Source: Anaerocaecibacter muris (GTDB taxonomy: Bacteria; Bacillota; Clostridia; Christensenellales; Pumilibacteraceae). Taken from it: a stretch of DNA of 64,000 bases. The position numbers and the translations under genes are program-made. Each line of letters starts with the position of its first letter. Positions within the stretch are counted from its first letter, which is position 1. The DNA is taken from contig NZ_CALPCE010000008.1 in assembly GCF_943192945.1 (NCBI RefSeq), forward strand, positions 1 through 64,000. The letters are read 5' to 3'. Below, in pieces: positions 25,553 through 36,443 of this stretch. The notes beneath the pieces were generated by a model. It saw only the letters and a list, made by a program, of their open reading frames with translations. It was not told where the DNA came from and searched no databases.

Positions 25553-25581
25553 TTTACATTTAATTCTCGGCGTGATAAAAT
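25553..25581 (+). promoter_or_regulatory. Promoter of the beta-propeller exoprotein gene
   Basis: TTTACA (25553-25558), 17 bp, extended -10 TGATAAAAT (TAAAAT at 25576-25581). The start codon is only eight bases past the -10 and has no ribosome site, so the transcript should be leaderless or nearly so. Confidence 0.65.
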
Positions 25582-25589
25582 ATTAAAGT

Positions 25590-28175
25590 ATGACTGTCGG
25601 CAAAAGAACACGAAAATCGATAATCGCGGCTGTGTTCGCGGCGCTGTGCGCGCTTGCGTTCGGTTCGTTATTCTGCGCGCGTACCGCGCTCGCAGAGGAC
25701 GCGCCCGCGAAGTTAAGCCTTACGCCCGTCGAAGTGCAAAACACGGACATAACCTACATGTGCTTTGACTCGCCCGCGTTTGTTTACGCGGACGTAGCGG
25801 GCATACTCGTGGCGGGCGCAAACTCGACTGTTGCGGTATCTGCGGAAACGGAAATAACCGCGAACTACGCCCTGCCCGCCGACAAAGTTTACAGACATGC
25901 CGAGCACGGCGATCACGCAGAATATCTTATCGCGCTCGACGGCGGCGAGCTTAAAACGTTACGGGGCGACGAGGTAAACGTGTTCGCTTCCGATAAAAAA
26001 TTTACCGATTTTGCCGTCGGCGGCGACAAGCTGTACGCGCTTGCCGAAAACTCGCTTACTACCCTGTCGCTCGGCGCGCAGGGCATAGACCAAACGACGG
26101 CGCAGACCGTCGAATTGATGTCGGACGAGCTGTCGAGCGTGCATGCCGAATACGTCGCCGTTCTCGACGGCACGGTTTACGTTACTACCGACTCGGCGTT
26201 CGGGCGCAGACAGGACGTTTGCACGGTTGCCGAAAACGGAAAACTGACGGCAAAGCTCCGCCAGTCCAATGAAATACTATCGCTCGCCGCGGACGGTTCC
26301 GTCGGCAACGTTTACGCGCTCACTCGCGACGAGCTTGCCGCTTATTCTGTATCGACAAGCGGCGGGCTTGTCAAAAAACATTACGTTCGCGGCGCGCTGT
26401 TCTCCGTCATACACGCATACAACGGCAGCGTTTACGCGCTCGACTCGCTTAACGGCGTGCACAAGCTATCAGCCGACCTTTCGTCCGACAGGACTTTGCT
26501 TGCGGCGAGCAGTAGCGCAAAAGGCTTTTTCAACACGCCGACGGGCGTTGCGGTTAAAAACTCCGCGCTGTACATTGCGGACAGCATGAACGGGCGCGTG
26601 GCTATTTACGGACGCATGGCGGAATACGTCGGCAGACAGTTTATAAATCCCGTATCGGTTGCGTGCGACAGCCGCGGCGCGGTGTACGTCGCTTACGAAT
26701 ACGACAAAATAGGCGTGTTCGACAACGGCGATTTTTCGGCGGATAACGAACGCGTGATTGCGGTCGATTCGGGCGCAGTCAAACAAATCGCCGTCGATTA
26801 CGACGGGAATATTTACATCCTTACCGACGGCGGGCTGTACAAAAGCGCGGGCGGTTCGGCGGACAAGATCGAAAAGATCGGAACAACAAACGAAACGCAT
26901 TACAAAGCGATTACGTTGAGCGTGGGGCGCGAAACTCTTTACGCGCTTACCGACAACGCAGTCGTAAAGTTTAAGGACAACAAGACCGCCGTCAAGGTGT
27001 GCGACGCGCCGTCCGACGCTGTGTCGTTAGCCGTCGATATTGCCGACAACGCGTTTATTCTCGCGCCCGACGGCATTACCGTTTACAACGGAACGACGAC
27101 AAAAACCGTGCCGCTCGCGCTTAACGGCGAAGCGTACACGCTTGGCGGCAAGAGCGGACATATCGCGCTCTGCACGGTCGAAAACGAATTTGTAAGTCAC
27201 GGCGACGTTATAATAACGGACACCGTTCGTCACCGCATATTCAAAGCGGACGGAAAAACCGCGCTCGGCGTAAAGCTCATAGACGACAGTTACGAAGTTC
27301 CCGACGTTGCAGGCAACACCGATCCCGAGTATTACGGCGAGGGGCTTATACGCACGGCGGTGCGCGACGCGGACGTGTATTCCCTGCCCATGGAAACGCG
27401 CGCCGTGTACACTATAAAAGCGGGGCGCAACGTGATTGTGCCTAAATACGACCTCGACGAAACGCGCGAATATTCGCTTATACTTATTGACGACGTGGAA
27501 AACGGCAAGCTCGTTCAAGGCTACGTTTATAAGAACGCGCTGTCCGAGCCGTTGCCCTATTCCGCCCCGCCCGCACCGACGGGCGCGATATACAACGCCG
27601 CAACGCCTATATACAAATACCCCAGCCGCAACGCCGCGACTGTGCGTGACTATTCGGCGGTTGAGCAGAACGTCAAGTTCATTATGCTCGACTTTGTCGA
27701 GTCTTACCGCGACGATTACGGGTATCTATGGTACCGCGTTTCGCTCGATAGCAAACACGAAGGCTATGTGCTGTCTATCAACATAAGCACGACAGACTAT
27801 GAGCCTATCTTTATACGCCCCGCATACGACGCGGAAATCATTTCTTACAAAAACAGTAAGTTTGCCGCGGGCTACAAATTACAGGACGGCGAATATATTA
27901 AAATCGCCGAACTGCCTACGGGCACAAAAGTGGAAATAGTCGGCGCGTTCGATTCGTCAAAGCGTTACACGCAAGTCAAATATGTTGACGCGGAGCGCGG
28001 CACACTCACCTGCTATGTCGAAACCGTTTATATAGAATACGAAGGTATAAATATAGTGCTTATCGTCGCGGTAATAGTAATCGTCGTAACCGTACTGCTC
28101 GCCGCTATCATTATTTGCAGAGTTATGCGCAACAAGAAAAAACGGCTCGAACCGGACGACGAACACGACAGATAA
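25590..28175 (+). CDS. Exported beta-propeller/SH3 protein with C-terminal membrane anchor (861 aa)
   Basis: An N-terminal signal peptide (about 1-35, cleavage plausible after TALA) precedes about 520 residues of repeated beta-blades with the pattern of NHL/YncE-type propellers (VYALDSLNGVHKLSAD, ALYIADSMNGRVAIY, IYILTDGGLYKS). Three SH3-like segments follow at about 585-640, 660-730 and 740-815. A membrane helix (about 818-845, IVLIVAVIVIVVTVLLAAIII) and a short basic/acidic tail close the protein. It is therefore an outward-facing, membrane-tethered protein; bacterial SH3 domains often bind the wall, so attachment to peptidoglycan is possible. There is no LPXTG and no catalytic motif that I recognise. 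Own promoter and terminator, so monocistronic. Confidence 0.75.
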   Translation: MTVGKRTRKSIIAAVFAALCALAFGSLFCARTALAEDAPAKLSLTPVEVQNTDITYMCFDSPAFVYADVAGILVAGANSTVAVSAETEITANYALPADKVYRHAEHGDHAEYLIALDGGELKTLRGDEVNVFASDKKFTDFAVGGDKLYALAENSLTTLSLGAQGIDQTTAQTVELMSDELSSVHAEYVAVLDGTVYVTTDSAFGRRQDVCTVAENGKLTAKLRQSNEILSLAADGSVGNVYALTRDELAAYSVSTSGGLVKKHYVRGALFSVIHAYNGSVYALDSLNGVHKLSADLSSDRTLLAASSSAKGFFNTPTGVAVKNSALYIADSMNGRVAIYGRMAEYVGRQFINPVSVACDSRGAVYVAYEYDKIGVFDNGDFSADNERVIAVDSGAVKQIAVDYDGNIYILTDGGLYKSAGGSADKIEKIGTTNETHYKAITLSVGRETLYALTDNAVVKFKDNKTAVKVCDAPSDAVSLAVDIADNAFILAPDGITVYNGTTTKTVPLALNGEAYTLGGKSGHIALCTVENEFVSHGDVIITDTVRHRIFKADGKTALGVKLIDDSYEVPDVAGNTDPEYYGEGLIRTAVRDADVYSLPMETRAVYTIKAGRNVIVPKYDLDETREYSLILIDDVENGKLVQGYVYKNALSEPLPYSAPPAPTGAIYNAATPIYKYPSRNAATVRDYSAVEQNVKFIMLDFVESYRDDYGYLWYRVSLDSKHEGYVLSINISTTDYEPIFIRPAYDAEIISYKNSKFAAGYKLQDGEYIKIAELPTGTKVEIVGAFDSSKRYTQVKYVDAERGTLTCYVETVYIEYEGINIVLIVAVIVIVVTVLLAAIIICRVMRNKKKRLEPDDEHDR

Positions 28176-28253
28176 CCCGCGCAAACAAGTATCTTGCCGC
28201 ACGCATAAAAAGACCGTTGCTATACAACAACCGCTGAATATCCCATAAATTTC

Positions 28254-28293
28254 AACAGCCTCGCCGCACAATGTCGTCGAGGCTGTTTTTTTT
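28254..28293 (+). terminator. Terminator of the propeller protein gene
   Basis: AACAGCCTCG / CGAGGCTGTT stem with a 14-nt loop followed by eight T in total on the plus strand. Confidence 0.85.
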
Positions 28294-28324
28294 CGGCTAT
28301 GCCTTTGCCGATATAACATTGTTA

Positions 28325-28969
28325 TTACATTTCGTCCGAAGTCGATGCGACTTCGCTTTCCTTTTGCAAAAACTCCACCGCGCCTATGGAAAATTCGTAA
28401 GCGGTGCGCAATTCCGTTTCGCCGTTATCCAACCTTTTGGTGTACTGCCGCGACTGTATTCTGCCCGCAACGCACATCTTTTGACCGACGGGCGCGTTCT
28501 TTATGAGCCGCGCGTTCTTGCCCCATGCAATGCACGGTATGTAGTCGGACTTGGAATAAGCGCGGTTGACGGCGAGCAAAACGTCGCAAATTTCGCGGTT
28601 GAACGGCGTTGTGCGGTATATGGGCGGTTTGCAGATATACCCTATCAATTCCGCCGCGTTGGGATTGACTTCCGCCTGCGGCTGTGTTATTTCGCGTGCA
28701 AACACGCTTAAAATCAACCTCGACCGTTCGCCGTCGGGACGGTTAAAACTGCGAAACTGCCCGCTTACCGCTATCAGTTCGTCCGCTTGAAGCCCCGCAA
28801 CAAGAGCTTCGGACGCCGTTATCGGTATAACGTCCAGATGTTCCGACAGCCGCGGCACGTTCAGCTTAAACTCGTAAAACCGTTCTCCGTAAAGGTCGTG
28901 CGAGTATTCCACCGCCGAGCCGACGCGTCCTTGCAAGTACACAGTATTGGTTGATTTTTCGTTTTTCAT
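28325..28969 (-). CDS. Single-stranded DNA-binding protein with two OB folds
   Basis: 214 residues made of two OB-type halves: residues about 8-95 (NTVYLQGRVGSAVEYS to LILSVFAREI) and 107-200 (ELIGYICKPPIYR to EFSIGAVEFL). The second half has standard SSB features (YIPCIAWGKNA, VAGRIQSRQY). Most SSB proteins have one OB fold and an acidic tail ending in DDIPF; this tail ends in STSDEM and lacks the hydrophobic tip that recruits partners. It is therefore probably an accessory SSB-like protein rather than the main replication SSB. AAGGAG precedes the ATG, and the gene follows the deacetylase by six bases. Confidence 0.75.
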   Translation of the reverse strand: MKNEKSTNTVYLQGRVGSAVEYSHDLYGERFYEFKLNVPRLSEHLDVIPITASEALVAGLQADELIAVSGQFRSFNRPDGERSRLILSVFAREITQPQAEVNPNAAELIGYICKPPIYRTTPFNREICDVLLAVNRAYSKSDYIPCIAWGKNARLIKNAPVGQKMCVAGRIQSRQYTKRLDNGETELRTAYEFSIGAVEFLQKESEVASTSDEM

Positions 28970-28975
28970 GGAAGT

Positions 28976-29743
28976 TTAACTCCTTATCTGTCTTCCCGTA
29001 TGGTCTATAGTATAGTTATCTTTGTAGATTAACTGACCTACCGTTTTGAATTTGTAACCTTTGGCGCGCAGTCCGTCTATAATCGCGGGCAACGCTTCCA
29101 ACGTGTGCTTACCGTCGTTGTGCATAAGCACGATACTGCCGTTGCGACAGTTGCCCACCACGCGCGAGGCGATTTGCTCCTTGGACAGGTTTTTCCAGTC
29201 GAGCGAGTCCACGTCCCACTGTATCGTGTACAAGCCCTGTTCCTGCGCGGTGTTCAACAACGCGTCCGAATAGTCGCCGTAAGGCGGACGGAACAACTCG
29301 ACTTTACGCCCCGAAATCTTTTCGATAAGCGACTTGGACGTTGACAGTTCGAGCGACATTTGGCTTTTGGACAGCTTCGACATGTACGGGTGCGTCGCGG
29401 AGTGAGTGCCGATTTCTATGCGTTCGGACTCCGCGAGAGTTTTAAGCTCTTTTTCGTACTTCTCCGCCCAGAACCCGACAAGGAAGAACGTCGCGCATGC
29501 GTCCTTTTCTTCCAGCGTTTCCAGTATGCCGAGCGTTTTGTCCGCGCCCCACGCAGCGTCGAAAGTGAGCGCAACAGCCTTTTCGTCCGTTTCCACGGAG
29601 TATATAGGCACTTTTTTGGGACTTACGTTGTTATAGATAGCCGCCGCGCCCGTGTAGTAAACGCCGGTAAGCGCAAGCGCGAACACGGTTGCCGCTATCA
29701 CCGCAATAATTATCGCCCGTCGTTTGATAACCAAAAACCTCAT
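28976..29743 (-). CDS. PdaB-like polysaccharide deacetylase
   Basis: 255 residues: a single N-terminal membrane helix (about 11-32) and an extracellular NodB-homology domain. The metal motifs are visible: TFDAAWG (motif 1, with Ala where many enzymes have the second Asp, as is normal for the PdaB group), HSATHPYMSKLS (motif 2, H-x3-H) and RPPYGDYS (motif 3), followed by the DVDSLDW and VLMHND motifs. PdaB proteins are tied to spore cortex formation in Bacillus, but related deacetylases act on peptidoglycan in general. The start was set at the ATG at 29743 with GGAGAGG upstream, as the longer frame adds an unlikely basic leader. Confidence 0.85.
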   Translation of the reverse strand: MRFLVIKRRAIIIAVIAATVFALALTGVYYTGAAAIYNNVSPKKVPIYSVETDEKAVALTFDAAWGADKTLGILETLEEKDACATFFLVGFWAEKYEKELKTLAESERIEIGTHSATHPYMSKLSKSQMSLELSTSKSLIEKISGRKVELFRPPYGDYSDALLNTAQEQGLYTIQWDVDSLDWKNLSKEQIASRVVGNCRNGSIVLMHNDGKHTLEALPAIIDGLRAKGYKFKTVGQLIYKDNYTIDHTGRQIRS

Positions 29744-29893
29744 CGGACCTCTCCAATAATACCATAGTTTATTACGCGAAGAACCGCAAGTTTTGTCGAT
29801 ACCTGTCTTGTTTTGCCGACGCACCGCGCTCTTTCGCCTATCTAATGATATTCCCCCGCTATGCGCATTAGAACAATACGACAAAATCAGCGC

Positions 29894-29922
29894 AAAAAAA
29901 GACCGAACATAATTCGGTCTTT
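29894..29922 (-). terminator. degV terminator
   Basis: AAAGACCGAA / TTCGGTCTTT stem, 5-nt loop, followed on the minus strand by seven T. Confidence 0.9.
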
Positions 29923-29974
29923 GCTCTACAAGTTATATTTGTTTATGAATAACAATCCGTCGATTGCGTTTTGA

Positions 29975-30814
29975 CTATTGTTCCTTGCTCGCAAGCGTCA
30001 CAATGCCGACCGTACCCACGCCTATATGCACGCCGCCGACGGGACACATAGGCTCGACCTGTATGCTCGACATGCCGAACTTGCGGAACAGCCTGTCTTT
30101 AAGCGGCTCGATATTTTTATCGTCGCCTATATAATAAACAAGTATGCTGTCGAACTTTTGCGGCAAATGCGCTATCGCCGCTTCCACCGCGCGGTTAAAG
30201 CCGAGCGCCTTGGCGTACACCGTAAGGTCATTTTTGGCAAACTCGAATACGGGTTTGATTTTAAGAATATTGCCCAGCCTCGACAACAGTTTGTTCACCC
30301 TGCCGCCGCGAGCAAGTTCGGTAAGCGACGCGGGAATAAACTGCATGGCTATACGGCCTTTAAGCTCGTCGGCAAACGCCAAAAGCTCGTCCATAGTCGC
30401 GCCCGCCTGTTGCGCTTTTACCATTTCGCGCAAGAACATAAGCGCGGACGGACCCGCCTCGTTGGAATTTATTGCGACTACCCTTTTGTCGCTGTACTGC
30501 GCCGCGGCTATCTTTGCGGAACCTATCGTTCCGCTCAACCTGTCGGCAATGGTCATTATTATTATTTCGCTGTTTTCGTCTTGCGCAAAAATTTCGTCGA
30601 TAGCAACGCGGTACTTATCGGGCGAAGGTTGCGACGTCTTTGCCGCCGCTTTACTGCGCACGTACTCTTTATAAAACGTATCCCACTCGTCGGGATAACC
30701 TTCGTCATACTCCTTGCCGTTTAACAACAGCGTAAGGCTTACAATCTTAATATCGTTTTCGCGCGCGTACTCGCGCGTCACGCCGAATGTAGAATCAACT
30801 ATAAACTTAACCAT
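29975..30814 (-). CDS. DegV family fatty-acid-binding protein
   Basis: 279 residues, family length. The opening KFIVDSTFGV, the TSQPSPDKY loop, the ADRLSGTIGSAKIAA stretch and the ARGGRVNKLLSRLGNILKIKPVF segment are DegV hallmarks. DegV proteins bind one fatty acid in a buried site; the FakB members present it to the kinase FakA, which is not encoded in this window. The gene has its own promoter and terminator and stands alone. It could serve as a FakB or have a separate lipid-sensing role. Confidence 0.92.
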   Translation of the reverse strand: MVKFIVDSTFGVTREYARENDIKIVSLTLLLNGKEYDEGYPDEWDTFYKEYVRSKAAAKTSQPSPDKYRVAIDEIFAQDENSEIIIMTIADRLSGTIGSAKIAAAQYSDKRVVAINSNEAGPSALMFLREMVKAQQAGATMDELLAFADELKGRIAMQFIPASLTELARGGRVNKLLSRLGNILKIKPVFEFAKNDLTVYAKALGFNRAVEAAIAHLPQKFDSILVYYIGDDKNIEPLKDRLFRKFGMSSIQVEPMCPVGGVHIGVGTVGIVTLASKEQ

Positions 30815-30870
30815 TATATCACCGCCGTCACGCGCAACTTCAATATCGCGCGCCGTTTTTGATTATTAAC

Positions 30871-30900
30871 AGTATATCATGTTTTATACCGTAAGGTCAA
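30871..30900 (-). promoter_or_regulatory. degV promoter
   Basis: On the minus strand TTGACC (30895-30900), 18 bp, extended -10 TGATATACT (TATACT at 30871-30876). Confidence 0.65.
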
Positions 30901-31114
30901 CCCCTTTGTCCGTAGCCTTTGCCGCAAACGGTACAAATTAGCCGTTTTTCGGTCTAAATTATGATTATATACCGCAATTTGCCGCGATAGTTACCAAATA
31001 ATATACCGCTTATACGATAATATTATCATAATATATTGTAATTTATGTGAAAGTATTATGAGTAAACGCGAGCGGGCGCGCGCGAAAAAATATAAAAAAC
31101 AGTTTGCAAAACGC

Positions 31115-31143
31115 TTGACAAACGGGCTTTTCGCGCATATAAT
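31115..31143 (+). promoter_or_regulatory. gdhA promoter, perfect sigma-A consensus
   Basis: TTGACA (31115-31120), exactly 17 bp, TATAAT (31138-31143). This is the strongest promoter in the window by consensus. Confidence 0.9.
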
Positions 31144-31146
31144 TAA

Positions 31147-32538
<1,392 letters not shown>

Positions 32539-32560
32539 AACAAAAAAACACCGTATACAA

Positions 32561-32593
32561 AAAACATCTTGCAAAATTTGCAAGATGTTTTTT
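32561..32593 (+). terminator. gdhA terminator
   Basis: AAACATCTTGC / GCAAGATGTTT stem, loop AAAATTT, T run on plus. Confidence 0.85.
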
Positions 32594-32645
32594 AATGCTT
32601 GTAACATTGCATACCGACCGCGCGAGAACGCCGTTTATATCGCTT

Positions 32646-33446
32646 TTACACTGTAAGTATGCACTTGCGCGGACAGCCTTCCGCACATTTCATACAGCCT
32701 ATGCACTTGGAATAATCAATCGCGGCGAGGTTGTTGTTTAGCCGTATCGCGCCCGTCGGACAACTGCGTTCGCACTTGCCGCAACCGATACACCCCACCT
32801 TGCACACGGACATTACTTCCTTGCCCTTTGTCGTATTGGAACACGCGATATAGACTTTTGCGGACTTGGGAATACGCCCTATTATCTTTTTGGGACACGC
32901 AGACACGCACCGACCGCACGACGTGCAGTTTTCTCTGTCCACTTTGGACGCGCCCGTATCTTTGCAGATAGCGACCGCGCTGTTTTGGCACGCCGACACG
33001 CACGAGCATAAGCCCATGCACCCATACTCGCACGCCTTGCTCCCGCCCGCGAGGATTTGCGCGCTTTTGCAATCGCCGAACCCCTGATAGTCGTACTTGT
33101 CGAGGGCGCGATTGCCGCCCGCGCAGTGCACGACCGCAACGGTCGCTTCGCTCTCGAACCCGCTCATGCCGAGGATTTTTGCGATATTCTTTTTGTTTTC
33201 GGGCGGAGTGGGATTGCAACGGGAAATGTCCGCTTCGCCTTTAAACAGAGCTTCGGCAAACTGCGAACACCCGGCATAGCCGCAACCGCCGCAGTTCGCG
33301 CCCGAAAGGTTACGTTCTATATCGTCTATTCTCGGATCGCGCTCGACTGCGAGCCTGTCGCCGAGATACGACAGACAAAACGCGAACACCGCCGCAAACG
33401 CCGAAATTATCAATATGGGAACAACTATGCTCAATACTATTTCCAC
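32646..33446 (-). CDS. rnfB: Rnf complex subunit RnfB
   Basis: 266 residues: an N-terminal membrane helix, a 4Fe-4S domain with NCGGCGYAGC (residues 51-60), and several CxxCxxC ferredoxin clusters in the C-terminal half (ENCTSCGRCVSACP, CIGCGKCERSCP, CIGCMKCAEGCP). RnfB is the ferredoxin-oxidising entry point of the Rnf complex on the cytoplasmic face. It is the last gene of the rnfCDGEAB operon. The start is GTG behind GGGGAG. Compared with proteobacterial RnfB it has the longer multi-cluster form common in clostridia. Confidence 0.96.
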   Translation of the reverse strand: MEIVLSIVVPILIISAFAAVFAFCLSYLGDRLAVERDPRIDDIERNLSGANCGGCGYAGCSQFAEALFKGEADISRCNPTPPENKKNIAKILGMSGFESEATVAVVHCAGGNRALDKYDYQGFGDCKSAQILAGGSKACEYGCMGLCSCVSACQNSAVAICKDTGASKVDRENCTSCGRCVSACPKKIIGRIPKSAKVYIACSNTTKGKEVMSVCKVGCIGCGKCERSCPTGAIRLNNNLAAIDYSKCIGCMKCAEGCPRKCILTV

Positions 33447-33465
33447 AATCGCTTTTCTCCCCGTA

Positions 33466-34056
33466 TCAAGTGAACGACAGCCCCGAAAAGCCGTAAAACG
33501 CCATTGCCATAATGCCCGCGGTCACGAGCGCAATGGGAAAACCGCGGAACGGCTTGGGCACGTCGTAAAGTTCCTGTTTTTCGCGTATGCCCGCCATGAG
33601 TATAAGCGCAACGGTAAAACCTATGCCTATGGACAGCCCGGTCAACAGCGTTTGGAAAAAGTCCAAGCCCTGCGATATGACGGAGTTAGCCGTGCCGAGA
33701 ACGGCGCAGTTGGTCGTGATAAGCGCAAGATACACGCCCAACGATCCGTAAAGCGCGGGCGAAAGTTTTTTCAAAACAATATCCAACAGTTGAACGAGCG
33801 ACGCTATTACAAGGATAAACGCAACCGTGCTCAAATACCCTATCGACAGCGGGTCAAGCACAAACGTGTAAATTATCCAGCACACGCACGACGCTATTGT
33901 TATGACGAACGTAACGGCAAGCCCCATGCCCGTCGCAGACTGCGTCTTTTTACTTACGCCCAAGAAAGGACACATGCCTATACTTTGGTTAAGTACGACG
34001 TTGTTAGTCAGTATGCTCGAAATAACTATCGAAACGGCGGCGAGGAAGTAATCCAT
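33466..34056 (-). CDS. rnfA: Rnf complex membrane subunit RnfA
   Basis: 196 residues with six membrane helices. The half-helix motif TNNVVLNQSIGMCPFLG near residue 17 and the matching TTNCAVLG near 108 supply the Cys ligands of the intramembrane iron centre shared with RnfE/NqrE. It pairs with RnfE in antiparallel fashion in the ion channel of the complex. It starts two bases after the rnfE stop. Confidence 0.96.
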   Translation of the reverse strand: MDYFLAAVSIVISSILTNNVVLNQSIGMCPFLGVSKKTQSATGMGLAVTFVITIASCVCWIIYTFVLDPLSIGYLSTVAFILVIASLVQLLDIVLKKLSPALYGSLGVYLALITTNCAVLGTANSVISQGLDFFQTLLTGLSIGIGFTVALILMAGIREKQELYDVPKPFRGFPIALVTAGIMAMAFYGFSGLSFT

Positions 34057-34057
34057 A

Positions 34058-34663
34058 TCAAGCCCCCCTTTCTATAAGAGCTGCGCGCTTGGCGGCGCTC
34101 GTTTTTATAAGCGAAAACACTGCGTTAAACACAGCCATAACAAGCCCGAGCACAATAAATCCGCCCATGGTTTTATCAAAGAACCCGCTCCCGAACATAA
34201 CGGTTAGCAGTTCGCGCGTCGCGCCGAGCAGCGTTATTGCCGCAATAAAGCCCAGTCCCATAGACACGCCGTCGATAAGCGACGGCAATACCTTGTTTTT
34301 GCCCGCAAACGCTTCCGCTCTGCCGAGAATTATGCAGTTGACCGTAATCAGCGAAATAAACGCGCCTATACTGTCGTTAAGCGTCGGCAAAAACGACGAG
34401 ACCACCATTTGCACGAACGTCACGAGCGACGCTATTATCACTATGTACGCGGGCAAATGCACTTTGTCTGGAATAAATTTGCGCAATGCGGAAATTATGA
34501 CGTTGGAACAAATAAGCACAAACGCCGTACATAGCCCGAGCGACACGGCGTTGATTATATTGTCCGACTTGGCTATCGTCGGACACATGCCGAGCACGAG
34601 CACGAACACGGGGTTATTGGTCAGTCCGCCGAGCGCGGTCTTTTTGAATTCGCTTTTGTTCAT
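34058..34663 (-). CDS. rnfE: Rnf complex membrane subunit RnfE
   Basis: 201 residues, six membrane helices. LTNNPVFVLVLGMCPTIA at the N-terminus and VNCIILGRAEAFA near 114 are the paired Cys half-helices homologous to RnfA. Together RnfA and RnfE hold the membrane iron centre. Overlaps rnfG by the ATGA junction. Confidence 0.96.
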   Translation of the reverse strand: MNKSEFKKTALGGLTNNPVFVLVLGMCPTIAKSDNIINAVSLGLCTAFVLICSNVIISALRKFIPDKVHLPAYIVIIASLVTFVQMVVSSFLPTLNDSIGAFISLITVNCIILGRAEAFAGKNKVLPSLIDGVSMGLGFIAAITLLGATRELLTVMFGSGFFDKTMGGFIVLGLVMAVFNAVFSLIKTSAAKRAALIERGA

Positions 34664-35325
34664 GCGTACACCTCCGCTTGCGCCGCCGCGGTCGGATAGC
34701 TTTCTATCATGCCCGTCGAAATTTTCATGTCGTACTGCTTTGCGTATTTGTTGGCTATATTTACCGCGCGTTCTATTGCGGACAGCGACAGCGTCGCGCC
34801 CGTTTTGCCGAACTCGCCCTGTAAATCAACGTCCGAAAACGCGTCCTTTCCGCTTAAAACTTCAAAAACATCGGGCGGAAGTTTGCTCCAATAGCTCTCG
34901 CCCTGCTTTTTCACGGTTGCGCCCGCTATTCGCTTGCCGTAATACGCTATCAAGACCACAACGTCGCCGTCGCGCCCCGCAGACTTGCTTTCTATTATGT
35001 ACGCGCCCGCCATTTCGCCTTTTGGCTCGCCGTAAACGGCAAGCACTTCCGCTTTTCGCGCCTTGTTGGACTTATTGAACGCGGACATATCCGCGCCGTA
35101 ATCGCTGTCATTTAACAGGACGATATACCCGTCCGACTTCGCTTTGCCGTCCTCTACTCCCGTCGGACATATTCCGTTAATCAGTTTTGCGGTTTGCGCG
35201 TCGAGCACGGGCGTGTATTTGGGGAAAAACATATTGCACACGGTGAGCACCGCAACGCATACCGCCGTAATCAGCACAAGCACGGCGACCGCCTTAAACG
35301 CGTTGTTAAGCGATTTTCCGTTCAT
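34660..35325 (-). CDS. rnfG: Rnf complex FMN-binding subunit RnfG
   Basis: 221 residues: a single N-terminal membrane helix (about 11-33) and an extracytoplasmic FMN-binding domain. TGATLS at 175-180 matches the flavinylation motif, predicting covalent FMN on Thr178. ApbE, encoded at 60546-61715, is the transferase type that performs this. RnfG relays electrons on the outer face of the membrane. It overlaps both rnfD and rnfE by four bases. Confidence 0.95.
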   Translation of the reverse strand: MNGKSLNNAFKAVAVLVLITAVCVAVLTVCNMFFPKYTPVLDAQTAKLINGICPTGVEDGKAKSDGYIVLLNDSDYGADMSAFNKSNKARKAEVLAVYGEPKGEMAGAYIIESKSAGRDGDVVVLIAYYGKRIAGATVKKQGESYWSKLPPDVFEVLSGKDAFSDVDLQGEFGKTGATLSLSAIERAVNIANKYAKQYDMKISTGMIESYPTAAAQAEVYA

Positions 35326-36443
35326 TTGTCACCGCCTTTACCGTCCGTTACGCCGCTCTGCCACGCCGCTACCTGCTTATCGGGCTTAACTTTTGCGGGC
35401 TTGATATAGCCGAACGGCTTGGGAACTATGTATTTATCGATTAGCGGCGTGACTATGTTCATAATCAACAGCGCGAACGAAAACCCTTCGGGAAAACTGC
35501 CGAACGCGCGAATAAGCGCGGTTATAAGACCTATGCCGACAGCATAAATCGCAGTGCCTATAAAGGTGTTCGGGCTTGTCGCGTAATCTGTCGCCATAAA
35601 CACCGAGCCGAACAGCAAGCCACCCGACAGCACGTGCGCGACGGTCGAATAGAACATGTTTGCGCCGCGCGCACCCGACGGAACGACGTCGAACAAAAAC
35701 GCGAACACCGCGAGCGAACCTATTACCATAAGCGGCACGCGCGGATCGATAACCCGCCGAGCCGACAAATACACGTAACCGACAAGTATAGCAATTACGC
35801 ACGTTTCGCCCACCGCCGCCGTCGCGGTGTTGCCCAAAAACATGTCGAGCAACATACCGCCCGTAACGACGTTGCGCGTGCCCAGCCACGTTGCGGCGGT
35901 TGTGCTCATGCCGTCAGCCCACAGCGAGCTTGTAAGATTAAACGCACCCGCGCCGCCGAACGCAATAAACAGAAAAATCCTGCCCGTGCATGCGGGGTTG
36001 GCAAAGTTTCTGCCGATGCCGCCGAACAGCATTTTAACAAGCGCGATTGCGAAAATAGAACCGAGCGCGCACAGTATGACAGTATCGAAACTGAACGCTA
36101 TTTCGCCCGTGCCTTTAAACACGGTCAAGCCCCAAATATCGACGGGCATGACCGCAGGCAGGTTAAGCGTGAGTATAACGGCGGTCACGGCGAACGAAAG
36201 GTCGAATACGCTCGACCGCAAAACTCCTTCCCTGTTCCATTTTTTGCTCACGATAAGATTGTACAACAATTCCGTACAGAAGCAGAAAATAAGACACGTG
36301 ACGAGGTTGATAACCACATGATACCCGTACATCACGGTAGCCGCGACAACGCACGGCGACAGCGCGATTAAAACGTCGGTCATTATAGAGCGCGTGGAAT
36401 TGCCCTTGCGCGTCAAATGCGGCGAAGCCGAAACCGTTTTCAT
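35322..36443 (-). CDS. rnfD: Rnf complex membrane subunit RnfD
   Basis: About 373 residues and some nine to ten membrane helices. RnfD carries riboflavin and, in most species, a covalent FMN on a Thr in an S/TGAT-type motif; the corresponding stretch here reads DGMSTTAATWLG (residues about 178-188), a deviating form in which Thr185 would be the acceptor. The ATG at 36443 has GGGAG eight bases upstream and overlaps the rnfC stop by ATGA; the longer open frame upstream lies on rnfC and is not used. Confidence 0.94.
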   Translation of the reverse strand: MKTVSASPHLTRKGNSTRSIMTDVLIALSPCVVAATVMYGYHVVINLVTCLIFCFCTELLYNLIVSKKWNREGVLRSSVFDLSFAVTAVILTLNLPAVMPVDIWGLTVFKGTGEIAFSFDTVILCALGSIFAIALVKMLFGGIGRNFANPACTGRIFLFIAFGGAGAFNLTSSLWADGMSTTAATWLGTRNVVTGGMLLDMFLGNTATAAVGETCVIAILVGYVYLSARRVIDPRVPLMVIGSLAVFAFLFDVVPSGARGANMFYSTVAHVLSGGLLFGSVFMATDYATSPNTFIGTAIYAVGIGLITALIRAFGSFPEGFSFALLIMNIVTPLIDKYIVPKPFGYIKPAKVKPDKQVAAWQSGVTDGKGGDK

